In this document: piece by piece, positions 35,601 through 50,231 of the stretch | How positions within the stretch are numbered: the first letter of the stretch is position 1 | Layout: every line of letters starts with the position of its first letter | Program-made: the position numbers and the translations under genes | Notes under the pieces: model-generated | Told to the model about the DNA's origin: nothing | Databases searched by the model: none | The model's input: the letters and a program-made list of their open reading frames with translations, nothing else | Origin: Lottia gigantea | Lineage: Eukaryota; Mollusca; Gastropoda; Lottiidae | NCBI RefSeq assembly: GCF_000327385.1 | Contig: NW_008708354.1 | Location: forward strand, 140,684 to 204,683 | Direction of reading: 5' to 3' | Length of the DNA stretch: 64,000 nt

Positions 35601-36650
35601 TATTGCCTTCAGAGGTCGAATAGATAGGCCGAAGTATTCTGTTTTCCATCGTCTTATGTACACCATTGCAACACACACGTCAATAACATGTTTTATAGAG
35701 ACTATACACGCACTGTTGAAGACATTAGGATAAGAAATAGAGTTCTTTGAGATCTTTTCTACCAGCTGATCCTGAGCAATTCCTTGCTACTGTGTTCAAA
35801 TGTACAACTGAATATATCGGAATGACGAGGATACCCTATTTAGTCACAAAACTTCAAGAATTAAAAAAACGTTCCTTAAAAAAATAGTTGCGACCAATAA
35901 AATCCGGCTCGAGCCCAGAAATCAAACCTAACTTTTAATTCTCTACAGAACGAAGCACTTAACACCAATAGAAAAACTAAAATATAGACAAACCCGTTTT
36001 TTTAAAGTTTAAAGAAAAACAGTTTTATAAGAGGGGAACCTAAGCTTGACCTTACATTTCAAATCCAAGTAAAGAATAGCCTGCAGTCAATTAAAAACGA
36101 AAAGATCGGATTATTTAGAAGAATTACAGCTACAAGTCTTGCTGATTTAATCTTTCTGCAACAAACCATCTTACTTCAAAATCTATTATTATACCACCTT
36201 CACAAAATCAAAGCAAACAAAAATATTTACATAGCCTTTTCTTATAATGCTAAAAAATATTGACATAGTTTTGTTTTATTATGCTGGAGTTTATTTTGTT
36301 ATGTTTTTGTTCAAAATAAGAATAATTCTATAGGAAATAAATGTTTCCTTCAATCAATAAAACGCAATGAAAAAAGAAAAATCGATGATTTTGAATCAAT
36401 ACGCCGACGACTTTTATTAAAACGAGCATTTCAAGTCAAACCGATAAATTGAACAAAGGAAATTAGATCAATCACCAGGTACAGCACGCTTAACTCACGA
36501 GAAACATGTGACAAGGGCAAGGTGACTCCGAAGAGTTGGGGTTTGATCAACTATATCTTCTGACATTACAACCCGATTTACAATTTCCCTTGTCAGTCAG
36601 GCCACTTCTCAGGCATTGCCACTCTACTCCGTTGCCAGTATACACCAGCA
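32670..36650. other. Gene desert, no supported gene
   Basis: One longer reading (35169-35627, +) exists but has no recognisable domain. No splice or homology signal was found. Confidence 0.45.
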
Positions 36651-36659
36651 AAATCAGGT

Positions 36660-36874
36660 GTAGAAAGGTAGGAGGTAAAATTCGTTTAATTTCATCTGAA
36701 CGTAACTTCACAACAATTGATTGTCTAGGATAATAACTAATAAAAATCCAAACAAGCAAGACAATACAATCAAAATCTAGTCCAATGCATGACAAAATCG
36801 AGAGTAAAAATTGTATTGGATTCCTCCAAAGAGAATGCAGAAAAGTAGAACGTAAAACTCCATTCATTTCATTT
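36660..36874 (+). repeat. Two copies of the dispersed tail repeat
   Basis: 36660-36695 (GAAAGGTAGGAGGTAAAATT) and 36837-36874 (GCAGAAAAGTAGAACGTAAA) carry the same tail as 2813-2852. The second is preceded by TATTGGATTCCTCCAAAGAG, related to TATTGGATTTCTTCAAATAG at about 40980. Confidence 0.55.
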
Positions 36875-39399
36875 CCTCCAAAGAGAAGTACCATCAGGTG
36901 TTTCGAAAATGGTGATCAACCAGATTAATTAACATCACACATTGTAAAACTTATTGAACATGTTCCTTTAATTTAAATAGCAATCTTTGAGGTTTCTAAT
37001 ATAGTAGAAATATCTATTTCAGTAATCACAACTATTCTTCTTCCTATTCAAATAACCCAAGTATTTGTTTTGAAGGAAATGAAAGATATGGTCTCCACCC
37101 AGTAAAATTAAAGCGAGTTTGTCTGTATTTTGGAAAAACAACCAATCCAATCTGACTGCAGAAAGTTCCGTTTCACCACATAAAGAAACAATCTACTAGC
37201 AACTTGGACACTGCTAATACCGTTTTCTATTGTTTCTGTGTAGTTGAAATAAAAGTGCAAAAATGAAATTCAAATTTATTTGAACACCATATCTAAACGT
37301 TTTAACATAAAGTGGTATACAGTAGCTTGCATATCTTATAATTGAAGAACAGAAAGTAGAAATTCCACTATAAAAAAGATAGCTGAAGTTATACGACTAT
37401 ATCCATATGCCATCTAAGCACGAGATACACGGTATACCTCTTTAAATGTCTGTACTATTATACTCAAATGTGAGTCAGATATAACAAGTCATTTCAAAAT
37501 ATTAAACTTACCTGGGGTAAATATATGAGAAAAGTCATCTAGTGCAATTATGTTTCCTTTTAAGACGACTTTCTTCTTACCAATCTTGTCAAAAATCTAA
37601 TTAATTGCTGCAACTGTAGTAACCAATCGGATTTATTGAAGCTATTGAGATATGATCATCGTAAAATTCAAACCAAATTACTACAACGAGATGAGTTCTT
37701 TTTGCAAATACGTCATTTGTTTCTCGTAAGGAGCATAATTAGCTTTCAGAACGAAGATTATTCTGTTCATTGAATAGAATATCAGCAAAATCTCGGTTCG
37801 AATGAGATAACAGATCTCAAGGAAGTAAACATCCTTTCATTGAAATGATTCGATGTTCATCCGTAAAATACAAAGAGTATCGTAAAAGATATATGAAGCT
37901 TTCTTTTCAAAACCCCGTGGTCAGTTCGCAATTGTTGAAGGCTGTGTCGAAAGAATGGCCTACGTGGCAAAGTGGCACCTTCGAATTTTTCTTCAGATTT
38001 ACACTTGACAGGGATACAGTTAGGGATGCCGAAGAAAAACGTTTAGTGTTCCTGAAACCGAGGAATTGTACGGTACAAGCTTGTTCTGACAAATTGGCCA
38101 TTTCATTGAATTCATTTGAACATTATTCCTTTTCACACTAAAGTAGCTTGATAATTCGCAATGATAAAAATATGACATAGAATTATTCATTTATCATAAG
38201 AGATTCGCTACGGAGAAAATTCATCCAACCTGCCAAACAAATTATATATATTTCTGCAGTTGTACATGAGAGCAGTGATGCTCAACAGATTCGCTTTAAC
38301 AACGTCAAGTTAATCTACTCACAGTACTCACTTTCCCCTAGAATGACGGAAGCCACCTGGACGATAAAAGTAGTACATCTGTACTGTTCTCTGACCAGTA
38401 AGGGAAGATGTAAAAAATTTAGACTTGTTTAAATGAAAAATGAACCATTTGGAAGTGTTTCTGTTGTCTTTATTTTCATCTATAATTCGAATATTAACAA
38501 GTATTTATACGTCTGGTTGATCATTATATAAATGAATTCGACCAGTTTTATCTGTCACGCTATATATTATTCTATTATTCTGATTTGGTTAGAAAATTAT
38601 GCGCATTCTGTCTCGTCGAAATGAATGGTTTTGAACTCGGCTGTCATCAGTGATATTGAGCGTTTCTATGTGAGCAGTCCAGTAAACCTGATTATGCAAG
38701 AGCCATTACTTTATACTGTTGATCCTTCTTGTTCCTTAGTTAATGTGGCAGTCTAATTATATAAACAATAAATGAAATGGCTTAATGTTCCGCGACAATA
38801 AAAACAATGAATTTGTATTTCTCTTGATCTTTTACAAATGTTGAATTAAAGAATAAAAACTCCTCAACTCTCTACACTTATAGGGGAATCTTTTAACAGA
38901 ACAGTGATAAAATCCATCCCAAATTACTCAATCTTTCGCCATATTCTCTTGGTCGGCTATGACAAGGCAATCGCCAAATAGGTCGAGATTTCATCTTTAA
39001 ACTATGTCGCCTCGGTTAAGCAGTGCTGCAATTTAATTGGGCTGACAAGTAAAAGCGTCTAATCATTTAGATATGGAGAATTGTTTCGTGCGCTGGTAAC
39101 AAATATCAATCGCAAGAATATGAAAAACGAGATAGTTTATACCTTATTTATGCAAATTTCTCTTGTTTTATACTGAATAATTCGTCTTCTTCAGTTCTCA
39201 AAGGTAATAACGAGAATGACGCATGTGTAGTGAGGCAGTTCCACGCGGCTGATACTGAAAATACACCTAGTGGTTCGGACGGGAGGAAAAAGACACTCGT
39301 GGCGTGTAAGAATGGCCTTAAATGTCCATGACTCGATTTATTGGTTATATTATGTAACTAATGTACAACATCGAATCGAATTTCCTCCTATGACTATCA
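36875..39399. other. Intergenic, no supported gene
   Basis: A 98-residue reading (37845-38141, +) is open but unrecognised, and its reverse strand is also open. Nothing else stands out. Confidence 0.4.
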
Positions 39400-39440
39400 A
39401 AGTATAGACGTAAAACTCTATTCAATTCAATTCATTTTAT
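39400..39440 (+). repeat. Dispersed tail repeat, further copy
   Basis: AGTATAGACGTAAAACTCTA followed by TTCAATTCAATTCATTTTAT; a weaker match to the copies at 2.8 and 36.8 kb. Confidence 0.45.
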
Positions 39441-42400
39441 CCACAAAAAAAATATAACTGAAAGGCGGAAACATTAAACAAAGTTGGTGAAGAGATTAAA
39501 TAAATTCAAAGCCATTGGCTAATGTTCAGAAAGTTTTTCTTACTCCGATTTCTTTTCGATGTTTTAATTATTACATTTGACAGCGGATTTTGTTGCCCGA
39601 AGACTTTAATTAAAACTGATACCATAGTTGGCGAATAAGTATATATTAAAGATATTTTTGGCTTACACCCAATTATCCTGTAAATAAGCTATAAGATTAT
39701 GACAGGGTGACAGCGAGCCTTCATTGATCTCAAATTTTGTACTGCCATGTCGGTTAGGTGTCATGTATTTGTGGCTCTGTATTTAATATGGGTTCTAAGA
39801 AGTCAAGATCAAATAATATGTCCGTATATGACCAATAAAAATAATCCTTGCATGATTTGGAAAGCATTTCAAATCGAAAGCATCTGGAATCATTACAATA
39901 AATATTCTATTTTCTGAAAAGCAGTCATAGCTTAAAACCTCGACCGATCTCTCTATTCTTAAAATAGATGTTGTAAGTTATAGAGATCTAGTGTGCTTGT
40001 TACAATAATATTTTCCACGGTACGAATGCAAGATAGGAAACAGAACTGTAATATGATGGTTTTACCAGATAATTTAGCTGGAAACCGGGAGAATAAAATG
40101 TAATGATATCCTTTTCCCATCAATCATGTTTCCATTAAAATCTAATCATGATTCTATTATATCTGTGCCTATCAGGTATTATCTATAAAGAACCAACATT
40201 GTGACGTGTTCTATTAATCTACCATCAACCAAACTCAATCCAATTTGTATATTATCAGAAAGAGATCTTGTACATACATAGTACACATATATAGAAAACA
40301 AATATTTTGACGCAGTTCGATTTATCGGCCATAAACTGACTCCACCCTGAACTTAGAAATGGACTTTCTTGCCAGCCGAACTCAATTCAATATGTATATT
40401 ATCACAAGGGGATTATTATATCTTATAGAACCACTATTTTGACGAAGGTCGGTGACTCGACTCTGAATTGTTTAACGGAAGATGTAAAATCTCACATGAA
40501 CCGAAGTTTTTACATAGGCCCCGACTCCTTTTTGCTTTTTGATGTTTACATCGAATTTTCAGCCAATTTTAAAATTACAAAGACTTGAAACAATCTTGAA
40601 ACTCTTGAAAAATATGCTTAGAACAAATATACCAAATAAATTATATTAGGTATGAATACGGGCGTTTCGGAAAGAACAAAGTATCACAATACTCTATAGG
40701 AATAACAAAGCCCATTATTTAATAACAATACCAAACGGAGATAAACAGCACAGTAAGTTAAGTTTTTATGGTCACGAAAGCAAAAGAGACAAATGTGTTT
40801 CTATCATGAATATTCCAATTGAAATTGACTTGGTAATATCATCGATCAACTGCAATTCAATTAAATGAAAAGACCCTCAAGGAGCATGAAGCGAGGAAAT
40901 TGGAAGACTAAACTAACCAAAGGCTGTCATAAATTTTTATTGTTACCGAATGAAGAAAAGAGAGGATAATCTGTATCGTATTGGATTTCTTCAAATAGAA
41001 TACAAATTGTGAATTGTAGCATTAGATTCTGTCAAATATGACAAAAATCTTCGATATTTTTGTATAATTTTCTGAATGTAAAACCGTATAGCACGAAATG
41101 AAACCATAAAACACGACTTGAAAATTTTGGCTTTTCTTGTCTTTAATGCATTTTCGCCGTGGAGGTATTTTGGCTTTATTTCACATCTGACGACCCACTG
41201 TTTGGGCTAAGATTCCTGGTTAGTATAGCTACCATGCCCTGCCATTACAGTGATTAATATAATATGAAAGTAGATTAGATTAGCACTTTCATTTGAAACG
41301 AACGAAGAGTCTGATGAGAAAGGAATGTCATATTCTGAAAGTGTCTATATAATATGACATTCAAAGTTTCGTCGTCCTAATCCAATCGTATGCTCGATCT
41401 CAAGCTCTGTAAGGATCTGGAAATGACCATGAATGAGATCATTCGGAAAAAATCCGACAAATATGCAGTATCCCGTATATATTACAATTATGATGACACT
41501 GTAAGATCATGTTCCTGTTTGATATACTGGAAGACCACTGCCGATATAAAATCTACCATACTAGTAGATCGGTAATGCGGTATGTATCAGTTTATTGTGA
41601 AAAACTAATCGTATGTAGATTTCTGAAGAAAAAACACATTTACAAACGACTTGTGATATATTGGTCCAATTCCACCATTTCTGAATTACCATGTTCATCA
41701 TCTTAATGGTTGTCCGATACTAAGCTCGACACGAATAAAATTTTATAATGTTTCATGAATATTTATGAGCTTATATGCTATGGATTTCGAGAATATACAA
41801 AATTGTATTCACTACTCAAGCACAATTGAGGTCTCAAGTAAATTCCACTTTTATTTTTATTCCATAACCAGTGACCTTAAAATATTTTCATTCTCAATTG
41901 ATAAATATCAATTTCAGTTACCCCCTTTTTACACTGACCTTATGACGTCATCAGAGAGACACAGGAGACCATTAATTACTCCCAGACATTACATCCATCT
42001 GTTCTTATTTCTTTTTTTATACATAGGGTATAAAACAGATTTAATTTTGAAAAAGTAAGCTTTTCGGCTAAGAAGGCAAACGTTGAGATATCCATAATTC
42101 AGTACAAGCCTTCCAGATGTTGACATGAATGATTTGTCCTCACTGTGACAGTCCACAATTCTATCAAATAAGCCAAGGATCAAGGAATCTAAATGTTTAT
42201 TAGAAATAGTAACTGACGTCATAGTGTCGAAATTAGAAAAGATCTGTTTGAAATAACTGTTATTTCTTAACTTACGAGATGAGGCTACATTACTTTGATA
42301 TTGATTGGAATACAGATTGAGCTAATGTCCGTTAAACTAGGTTCTCTATAGATATCACTTTAATTTTCTCGTACCTGATGTAGGTTTGGTTAGGGAAATT

Positions 42401-43255
42401 ACTATCTTGATTTTAACAATTTGCAAGATCTAATTAGAAATAAACGTTGCTTTTCAGCTTCGATTCCAGAAATCTTTTAACAAGTACTTCCATGATATGA
42501 CGTCCTCTCTGAATTTGACTTGAAGAATATAATGAAACTTCAGCCGATACTGTTAAAATTTTTATTTATCAGCTAAGTCATTTTCGTGTGAAAGTTAGCT
42601 TCCTAAAATTACATTCCTGAATATGCAAAGGCGTTTATACTTAAAAGCTAATCAAGAGACCGATCTGGTTCCTGTTCTAACCAACACAATAGACAGGTGC
42701 TGTTGTATATATCATTACTAAACAATTTTACTTATATATTTCACAAATATCAACAAAAAATGGTCTTAATTGATTTAAGACAGAAACATAAGGCATATCT
42801 CACTATTTCAATGTTTTAAAGAAGTTTGAAGATCGTTCGTTGATTCACTGGAAACTTTTTCTTAATTTTCATTCTTTGGGCGAATTCTAACCGTAAAGAC
42901 CAAGAAGAACCCATGTACATCTTTCACTATGTGCATTCGATTTATATGCCAGATATATTATTCCTTTAGGTTAAAATCCACGTGTTGTCGGTTTGGTAAA
43001 ACATTAAAGTAAAAACCAACTGGGAGACCTTGATGGATTAGAATGGAATCAGAATTAATTCTATCAAAATATCTGGGTAAAATGATTTCAAACCGCATAA
43101 CTTGGCCATTTTCAAGGATTGAGTTGGGTCTTGGAATATATTTAAACATTTATCTTCAGAAGTACTACAACTGCAATAAAATCACATAATCCCTTCAAAA
43201 ATACATCAGCGGATCATTCAGGACACACATGGATTTGATGACGCAAATTTCGACT
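39441..43255. other. Gene desert, nothing recognised
   Basis: AT-rich; only short chance ORFs. Confidence 0.45.
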
Positions 43256-43310
43256 GTGAGCTGTGAACACTATTACTGATTAGCTTAGCTAAAAAAAACT
43301 TTTTGAGACT
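43256..43310 (+). repeat. GTGAGCTGTGAACA dispersed repeat, copy 2
   Basis: GTGAGCTGTGAACACTATTA CTGATTAGCTTAGCTAAA; identical to copy 1 over its first 25 bases, then diverging. Confidence 0.7.
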
Positions 43311-46300
43311 GTCATACTACCTTATCCCTTTAATTGTTTCACTTTCTTTCTTGGAAATATTACATCTTTATTCATAATATAATATTCTTTAATTCATCTT
43401 TACAGACAATGACGTCACAACACCTGTTAATGTAATTAACTATTTATAACTATAACGAGATTGTGGGTGTAACTTTAACACAGAATTAGGTTTCAGGTCT
43501 GTTCAATTTCATAACATGTCAGACTGCAAGAACAATTAATTCATTCAGGTTTAATGAGAGGTAAGTGAAACTGAAAATTAGTTTGACACGAGATCTGGCT
43601 CACTTAAGTGTCAGTCGTAATCAGAACAATGTGAAACTTTAGATGGTTAAGAAAACATGACTACACATACATCTTTAAATGGTCACAATTCAACAATCAT
43701 TGATCAAATATAGATGGTACTAGACGCATCTCTAGCTCTCAAATAACTCACTTTTGATCACTTTTGAAGTAAGCAACCACTTCATTTGCACCATAACTTA
43801 TATTCTAATATGCTTTTTTCAGTTAGTTAGTAATAAAGTAATAATTCAAGTTATATAAGCTTAATCAATAGTGAAATAAATAATAATACTGAATATTTTC
43901 GTGCATTCTGATATATTTGCTACAATAAGTCTTTTGCACTAAAATACTATCAAATTAATGGAAGTCAAATGATATATTCTGGCATTCTGACCTTATTTGT
44001 GATTAGAAAGTCGTTGGAAATACTATCCAATTCTGATAATCACAATGGTAAATACTTTCACATATACTGACTATATAGAAAGTGCTCGGACTAAATAATT
44101 GATCAAAATTGTAATGACTATTGGATCGAATGGAAACAAATTAATGTAAGAATACCAAGAAATGAGTCTAATTTGAGCGAGCATTCGTTATTAATTGTCT
44201 GCTCCACAGACTAAAAATAGAGAGAAGCGGAAACACTGAACAGACAATTCACGAAAGATCAATCACAATTATAGTTCGAAAAGTTCTAAAGGACCTGGAC
44301 TGTAAATACGAAGATTTTGAATGAAGTCGTGAATTTCTGATTTAAGAGTATCACTGTATTATCATACGTTTACAAAATGCAAATCTAATAGTCCCAGGTT
44401 GGTTCATTTTGTTAAGATAAGTCGCAAGATACGACAAGATCAAAAAATTTTGTCGAAATGTACAATGAGCAAATTCTGAAAGATCTGTGCAAGATTGACA
44501 AATTGTGTCGCTGCTAATTTACATACTCATTTCACATACCATTTTAGCAAAAATACAAAGCATACACGACTTATCATTATGCAGTACATTTGTACTTATG
44601 TTAGTCCTTATGAATAAATCAGCATTGCACTATCGGTTTTGCAGCTTACGCCACCGATAAACTTAACTTATAATAGGATAGGTGATCAACCACAATCGAT
44701 ATGCATGATAAATGATATATTAATACATGTATTGGCCTTGGGCTATATAGCCGTCGGATTCTAATAAAAAGATTGTGTAAGATTACTAAGTAGAGTTCAA
44801 ATACATTATTTACGTAAGAAAAGAAAGTCTTCAAATGCTTGACGTAGTTCGGGAAGGGCGAGTATCTTACATGTCAAACGTCAATCATACAAAAGTCTAG
44901 GATATAAACAACAATGATCGATTAGAACATATTCAAACAAGTCAACACTTCTTGCACGTGTCTTCACCAAGGTTGGGTCGTTACGTCCATTGATTTCGAC
45001 TTAAGAAATACATGTATAATGTATTTATTATTTAATGTATTTATTATTTAATGTATTTATTATTTAATCTGTCTATATTTTGGAGAACGAATGTGCTACA
45101 GAACCCCCCATACTTCACGTATTCGCATCCTTTTACCGGCTTTTTATACTCTTATAATCACGACCAAGGTAATTGATTGGTTAACGTTCGCTTCCAGTGA
45201 ATATCGCAAACTAAACTAGTTGGTTGTCGTAGTAGTGGGTAGTTGGATTGGATCAAATTGGATGATTCTGAGCTGTCGATTTGGTAGTTGGTAATTCGAA
45301 AGATCTTGTCGAGTTGAATGGTGAGGGTTGAGTTGCTCTTCTTCTTGTTGATGGTAGTCGAATGGTGGTCGTTGGCTTGTTTTGGTTTGGTTAGAATATC
45401 TGACAAAGTTAGTATTGATATATTTCTTACACACAGCAGTGTCTATTGAAAAATAAGATGCATTCGGATGCTCACAGTGTGCGAAAACCATACGATTTTA
45501 TTTTAATGCAGCCAAAAAGCTTAAATCATATATTTTGTCTCTTGGACTCAACTGAAGATTTATTCAGGTGGGATTTCAGATTTCAAGACGCTAATGAAAT
45601 AGTACTGAATTTAATTTTTTTAAATTATTTTGAGAAGCCAAGTCTTTAGAGATTTCCCACCAGCGACCAACTAACTCTAAATATGTAATTGATTTAATTC
45701 GTAGATATATAAAACCACTTGAATCCCCTGGTAATTTGATGTAGTAAAAGCATCAACACAATCAACATGAAATTAAAATCATTTGTGTGGCACATTAAAT
45801 CCTATCTTTTTAATTTGAATGAAAGCTTTCACCAGTCGACCATGATGTGTCGCTAGCCTAAAATAAAACATGTTGTGTTTTTTCATGATTTTATATTGAA
45901 CTATATTTGGTTGTCTTTTTATAACTACATAAACACCCTTAAACTGTTGGCCTATAAGGACCAACCTATCATGTAGAAAAAGAATCAATGGTTCGACCTA
46001 TTAACTCGGCATCAAACGGTTTTGAGGAACACAAGTACCAAATTGCATTTAAACACGGTACGTATTAGTATAATATGATCAGTTCATCTCTTTTACTACC
46101 TCAGAAAACATTGGCAGGAACAGAAAATTTGGGCTCACTTTAACTTATTATTGCGAAGGGAAAGTCAGTTTGAATGCGATATTTTATTGTGGATATAATG
46201 ATATTATAAAGACACCAAGAAGAGCACGTCCTTTTTTCCTGATGACTCAGAACAGGAAGTTCGTATCAAACATATCATACCTTAAAAGTTTTATCTACCT

Positions 46301-49300
46301 GATATACCACAATGAGAAAAATTCAGTCCTATCCTTGTCATAATTGTCACGTTTAAGAATATTTATTAGTAGTCAATGGTAAACTACCCTATGGGTTACA
46401 ACCCTGATGCAGGATGTCTTTTTCTCGTTTAAAGCGTACATTTTCTCTGGCAAATTGGCATACCTCTCTAGTCTATTTGATTTACGCATGTGTACTGATA
46501 ATGATGTACCAACATGACATAGTTTGAATTCACAATATCTCATAAATAGTTGGCAAGTCAAACAAGCAATACATATTCTGGAAATATGTATTGTGTGACT
46601 ACAGAATGTTACAAATATAAAACAGTACAGCGAATGGGTTCATTCAACTCGTATTTGAGGTTTCATGACATAGTTTCAATTCTTGGACAACGAAAGTACT
46701 GTAATATGTGTCTGATAAAATACATGTAATCTGTATATATTGAACTCCTCAAACGGAAATAGGGATCATTCCTTGAATATAGCCCAATGGTATAACAAAG
46801 CTTCGTGTAAGATGTCTCATAACAAAAATTAATGTATAACATTTGGTATTAAAGAGAAGATGGGGTCATGGTTCCATCTGTGAGATATGTTCATGTTTTC
46901 AAAGTGTTATTGCTACCCATATCTGTTTCTTTGACGTCATTAAAAGTATACTTAAGGTTCATTTGATTTCAAAAGAGTAGAGATTTTTTTAAATATAAAT
47001 CCCAAAGGTGTAATATGAAGGTCTAGTGTCGACCATGTGATTATTTCAAATCCATGTTTAAAGCAAATTATGTGCAATCTAGGCCTGAACTTTATTGAGT
47101 TAATAGATTTATCATTGACATATTAAAGGTCTACTACCTCTTAGAAAATTGGTGTCAAAACTATACGAAAAAATCCCTCTAATAAATCCATAAAACTAAG
47201 TAATAATTCATTCAACTAAATAACTTTGAAACATGCTTAGAAGCGCGATTCAATAATTATGGATATATCGTCTTATATAGACATTCTATTCTTTAGTCAT
47301 TGCATCTGGTATGTCCAACTGATGAATATAAAGTTTTAGACTTGAACTTGTATGCCTATTTTAAGAGGTAGTATTTCTTTAAAGCTGTCTGTGTATTTAA
47401 TTATATCGTGATTTTTTTATAACTGTAAAGCGTAAAGATATTTTCTAGGTGACAGCTTGAAGAGAAAAGTCTACATCTGACTCAATAACACACGCTTTTA
47501 TCTTTCCCCATTGATTTTACACAATAAAATGGGGATTCTTATTTAACTGGTAACGGTCATGTTTGATCACTTATGTTCTCAATCTGATGGCTTTTTATTT
47601 GCATTAAGATTGTAACAACGTTTGTAAAAGGACCAAGTTATTCTCAGATACGCTTTTGCTTTACCATGAGAGAATAGATGTAATAATTACATGGATTGGC
47701 ACTTAATCTGTATCAAAAGAGCAATATCTAATCTAACTTCATTCAGAACTATTCTGGCAATATTTGAGTGCAGAGATTAAAAACAATAAAGTTATGAAAT
47801 AAGAGTCCTTTCATTTGATCATGCACCAGTTTTGTCATTTCATGTTTCGATGATTGTATCACCATCAATGCCTTTTCGCACTTCAAGCCAGTTGGAAGGA
47901 GCTAAGTGTTCACTTTTGTCCAATATGATAAAAAAGATCAGGTCGGTGATCAAATTTCAACAAATGGGGATACGAACATGAGCTTTCTAACCACTCTTCG
48001 ACCCAAACCAAAGTGATATATAGATAAGCATATCCTTCCTCGTATCCCATAAATCAGGTAGTTTATATGCATATAAATGTCCCAGATTCATTTCATCTTC
48101 TCAATAACCTAATGATTCATGTTATAGTGATATATATATATATGCTAATAAAAGCCTACCTTGAGGTCACGTATGAAAATACAGGTATATTATGCAGTGA
48201 TAAATTGATATCCTTTCACTATAATATCCTTAATTGATTATTACTGTATATACTCCCATCTGTTGACTCCTTAATGAACACTACAATAACAACCACGGCA
48301 CTGTCACTGATCAATGAACCCTATAGATCAATTCGCTCTAAATTAAGCGAACTTAATATATAATTTATCTATCAGCAATATATTATATCGCTTTACTTTG
48401 ATGGTCGTATCGTTTCAACTTCCTATTTAAGGAGCACAACATAAATAACGGACTACACGACTCGACTGTTTATAACTAGCAACGTAATCACACGTGATCC
48501 GTATTTAGTTTGTTCGTCTGCTACTAACATTGCTCGCGCATTCGTTTATTTGAAACCACAAGAATACAATAATACTTCCTTTTCTCACGAGAGTACACCT
48601 GACGATTTGGTCCTAAAGGCACGTTTCTTCTCCTGAATAATGCCAAATATGGGACTGGAATGACTAAAAATCACGTGTACCGGCAACTTCAATCATAAAG
48701 TCCTTTACTTTCTGTAAATAGTTACTTGTAATTAATTGCAACGACGTCCAAAAAAGAATTTGGTATGAAGTCAAAGTAGTCTTGCTTGTTACTGTTGGCA
48801 TGTACAAAAATGCAGTGAGGAATGTGAAAACAAGATTAATCTACCGAATTTTAATCAAGAAGACTTTTTCTAAACTTTGAAGTCGTGGACTTAATATCTC
48901 ATATTCTAGAAGACGAAGTCATATATTTCCTGTTTAAAATTTAATTAGGAAGAACGACTGCAATAGTAAGCTCAAATGTCCTATAGACTTTTTTACCAAT
49001 GATACAAAGGGAATATATCTAAATTGGTCACATCGAAGTCCTGGACCTATTTTCTAATGTTTGTTAAGACGATGTCATGTAATTCCTTGCAAAAAACTCG
49101 GTTGAGTTGAATTCTACAATTTGTTCAAGAAGAACGACTCCGATGTTCTAGACCTTTTTTTACCAATAATTTTAAAGACAGGTGCAGCTTTTTCCGAGCT
49201 CCGAGTACCCGTCACTAAACATTATCTCCATCCTCTATCGCCTACCAGGGAATCAACAAACAAATACATAACATAGCTGAGAATAAATGATATAACCGAC

Positions 49301-50226
49301 TCCAACAACAGTCATTAATAAGGGATTTCACATTAAAAATCTACGATCGCACGGATTTATCGGCAAATCTTCAACAAAACTGTTATTAGTTTTATAAGAA
49401 ATTGACATGAGGATACTGACATTTAATATAATGATGTAGAAAATATAACAGGATTGATTATAATTGGGTTGTGTCTACATTATTAAAAGTTTTATTAGAA
49501 ATTTCTGCTGTTATGGCAATACAGTCATCATTCATCTTAATCGGCTTACCTAAATATATTTTATAGTTTACGTCCTGAGGGATTTGTTTCTCAATTTAAG
49601 ATTTCCCAACACAAGTATTAACTTTAAATCGGGTATTTATTATGTCTTACATCTTAATCAGAGAAAGACCGTATGTTACATCTAATTTTAGTAAAACTGC
49701 AGTATTTTTTTACTCAATGATTTTCAGAAATAGGCCTATATATATTTATGCACGAATTTTCGATTGACAAATTAAATATTTCGTACCTTCGATTAAAAGG
49801 TCTAGAAACAACCTCTGATTTTATATCCTTTCAACTGAAATATAAAACTACTCATCCAACACTACATTAAGATTTCAAGATCAAGATCGTCCAGTTTAGA
49901 TAAGATAAACAAGTTCTCTTCAACTGGACCTCTTAAGGAACCATCAACTGCCATCGATAGGAATTACGATGATAATGCTATGATTGTGTTGAAAGTGTTA
50001 GTCGCTTTTTTGGAAGTTTGATTTGTTGTAAAAATTCGACTGAAGATTTTCATCTTGTTTGTTGTCTGTAAAAATAGCATGGGAGATTCATTTCTCGTAG
50101 TTTTGGCGTTTTACTAAATCACCTTTTGGGTTTAAAAAAGTGACGAGATTTGAATATAAATTTTTCAATATGCCAATTTCCCAGACCTAGTTCATTGGGA
50201 TTTTACAGAAGTTTAAGGCAGACACA
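43311..50226. other. Gene desert, nothing recognised apart from a small tandem repeat
   Basis: AT-rich DNA. A (TA)n run of about eight units lies near 48130. No exon, RNA gene or transposon coding piece was recognised. Confidence 0.45.
45019..45066 (+). repeat. 16-bp tandem repeat, three units
   Basis: Three near-identical copies of ATGTATTTATTATTTA head to tail. Confidence 0.9.
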
Positions 50227-50231
50227 ATGAA

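Noticed and set aside
35169-35627. 152-residue plus-strand ORF
   Set aside because: No domain, no splice signals, no upstream promoter or poly(A) signal seen; composition like the surrounding desert.
37845-38141. 98-residue plus-strand ORF
   Set aside because: Composition is more protein-like than its neighbours, but the opposite strand is open too and no family fits. It could be an old repeat.
41311-41345. Hammerhead ribozyme (CTGATGAG ... CTGAAAG)
   Set aside because: The core words are present but stem II would have only about four pairs and stems I and III do not form.
45158-45491. Two overlapping Gln/Asn/Thr-rich minus-strand ORFs
   Set aside because: Both come from a GGTTG-like low-complexity stretch; no domain or conserved start is visible.
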